Assembly (NCBI GenBank): GCA_025358155.1
Contig: JANYKR010000039.1
Span: 35,806 to 99,805 of the forward strand
From: Betaproteobacteria bacterium
Lineage (GTDB): Bacteria > Pseudomonadota > Gammaproteobacteria > Burkholderiales > Burkholderiaceae_C
Direction of reading: 5' to 3'
Length of the DNA: 64,000 nucleotides
This document shows, in pieces, positions 63,405 through 64,000 of the stretch. The position numbers were made by a program, and so were the translations under genes. Position 1 is the first letter of the stretch. Every line of letters starts with the position of its first letter. The notes below the pieces were generated by a model. That model did no database searches, was not told the origin of the DNA, and was given only the letters and a program-made list of their open reading frames with translations.

Positions 63405-63770
63405 GTTGAGCCGCAGCGCGCCTGCCGTCCGGCTCGTCCGGCCCATGTGGGCTGAGCGGGCTGAGCGGGCTGAGCGGTGGTGGCGCTGGCGGTCAAGCTG
63501 AGCGATGCAAAGCTGAAACCTTTCAGGTCCTCGCGGAGACGTTGGATGGGTTTCAGATGGGCACCTTGCGTGAGGGCTGCGAGGTTCGGCGGAGACAACC
63601 GTTCGAGTGGTTGCCGCACAAAACGCCGGAAGTGCGCTGTCGAGCCTTTGCTGCCGGCCAGTTCATCAGCATGCTGGCCGCAGAGTTGACATCGCCGAGC
63701 CCGTCTGGCGGACCCTCGGCCCGGCCGCTTGGGCGGCTGCTGTGCAGCGGCCGCTTTCGCCCAGGTCTGA
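63405..63770. other. Gene-poor stretch after thiolase gene
   Basis: I see no supportable gene in these 366 bases. They hold three tandem gggctgagc units (63449-63475) and an imperfect hairpin around GCGGCTGCTgtgcAGCGGCCGC near 63735-63756. On the minus strand, an open stretch near 63480-63619 could encode LERLSPPNLAALTQGAHLKP and more, but it runs into the thiolase gene and has no domain I recognise; it may be part of an interspersed repeat. No good T-tract terminator was found. Confidence 0.5.
63449..63475. repeat. 9-bp tandem repeat x3
   Basis: gggctgagc is present three times in perfect tandem shortly after the thiolase stop. No function is apparent. Confidence 0.85.
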
Positions 63771-64000
63771 ATCGCTAAACAGAACGGGGCAGCCGCATCG
63801 GATGCCGTGTGGTCCCTGTGCTCGGGAAACGTCTACGTCAGGGAGTTCTGGAACTTGAACGCCAATTTCCCCAGCTACGGCATCAAGGATCTGACGATCA
63901 GCAGTTCAAGCGACGGCATCAATTACTTCGCACTGGCCGGCGCGCCCATCACGTTTGCGATGGGTGCCAGCAACGCCAGCGAGCTGGCCGAAATCTTTTC
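63771..64000 (+). CDS. Partial secreted-protein fragment, discoidin-like, 3' end outside window
   Basis: The frame is open from just after a TGA (63768-63770) to the window end and has no ATG before a convincing protein pattern; the nearest start is the GTG at 63807. The product reads ASDAVWSLCSGNVYVREFW, then FPSYGIKDLTISSSSDGINY, resembling the DLTISxSxDGxNY strand of discoidin/F5-8-type-C-like modules found in PEP-CTERM-sorted secreted proteins of betaproteobacteria. Just upstream of the TGA in the same frame, AAAAFAQV looks like the end of a signal peptide, so the gene may be interrupted by the stop codon. Without the rest of the gene this is uncertain. Confidence 0.5.
   Translation, partial: MAKQNGAAASDAVWSLCSGNVYVREFWNLNANFPSYGIKDLTISSSSDGINYFALAGAPITFAMGASNASELAEIF

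Overview
The window is about 64 kb of very GC-rich, densely coding DNA. I infer a betaproteobacterium of the order Burkholderiales: there are tandem Bug/TctC-type binding proteins, long runs of genes overlapping at ATGA/GTGA/TTGA, and a secreted-protein fragment at the right end. This rests on gene content only; no 16S or other phylogenetic marker is present. I saw no tRNA, rRNA, insertion sequence or CRISPR array.

Region 1 (1-5858, +): the end of a MoxR AAA+ ATPase gene, a DUF58 protein, a BatA-like membrane protein and a double von Willebrand A protein, in the usual MoxR/VWA order. Region 2 (5913-9406, -): an ABC importer of the ferric-iron type (ATPase, fused double permease, FutA-like binding protein), with a 9-bp-arm inverted repeat in its leader. 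Region 3 (9860-16799, +): a complete ebo operon in the order eboF-eboA-eboB-eboD-eboE-eboC plus a small ferredoxin, almost all joined by stop/start overlaps. The ebo system is tied to metabolite traffic or small-molecule production in other bacteria, but its chemistry is unresolved. Region 4 (16901-19761): a MAPEG membrane protein, a cytochrome P450 preceded by a perfect 20-bp operator-like palindrome, and a class II aldolase.

Region 5 (19848-47784) is the most unusual part. Eighteen consecutive minus-strand genes (39749 down to 19848) encode two double-SnoaL/NTF2-like proteins flanking an exported family-1 glycosidase, an unknown Ala-rich protein, a GPH-type sugar symporter, another double-SnoaL protein, a HisD-like dehydrogenase, an SDR, two Bug binding proteins, a LacI regulator, another double-SnoaL protein, a UgpC/MalK-type ABC sugar importer, a bicupin and a HpaI-type aldolase. 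Divergent to this run are two paralogous TonB-dependent receptors, a fifth double-SnoaL gene and a MetE-like methyltransferase gene. Both receptor promoters carry a LacI-style motif GCATACGnnTGCAA, so the locus looks like one LacI-family regulon for taking up and dismantling a glycosylated and possibly methylated compound. I propose this as the candidate undescribed system.

Region 6 (47844-55411, -): an oligopeptide/dipeptide-type ABC importer with tandemly duplicated binding proteins. Region 7 (55700-63404, +), divergent from it: a self-contained beta-oxidation operon (two acyl-CoA dehydrogenases, an acyl-CoA ligase, a bifunctional hydratase/3-hydroxyacyl-CoA dehydrogenase, a thiolase) whose gene set matches the pim dicarboxylate operon type. 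The right edge holds a gene-poor stretch and a partial secreted-protein reading frame whose 5' end is unresolved or broken.
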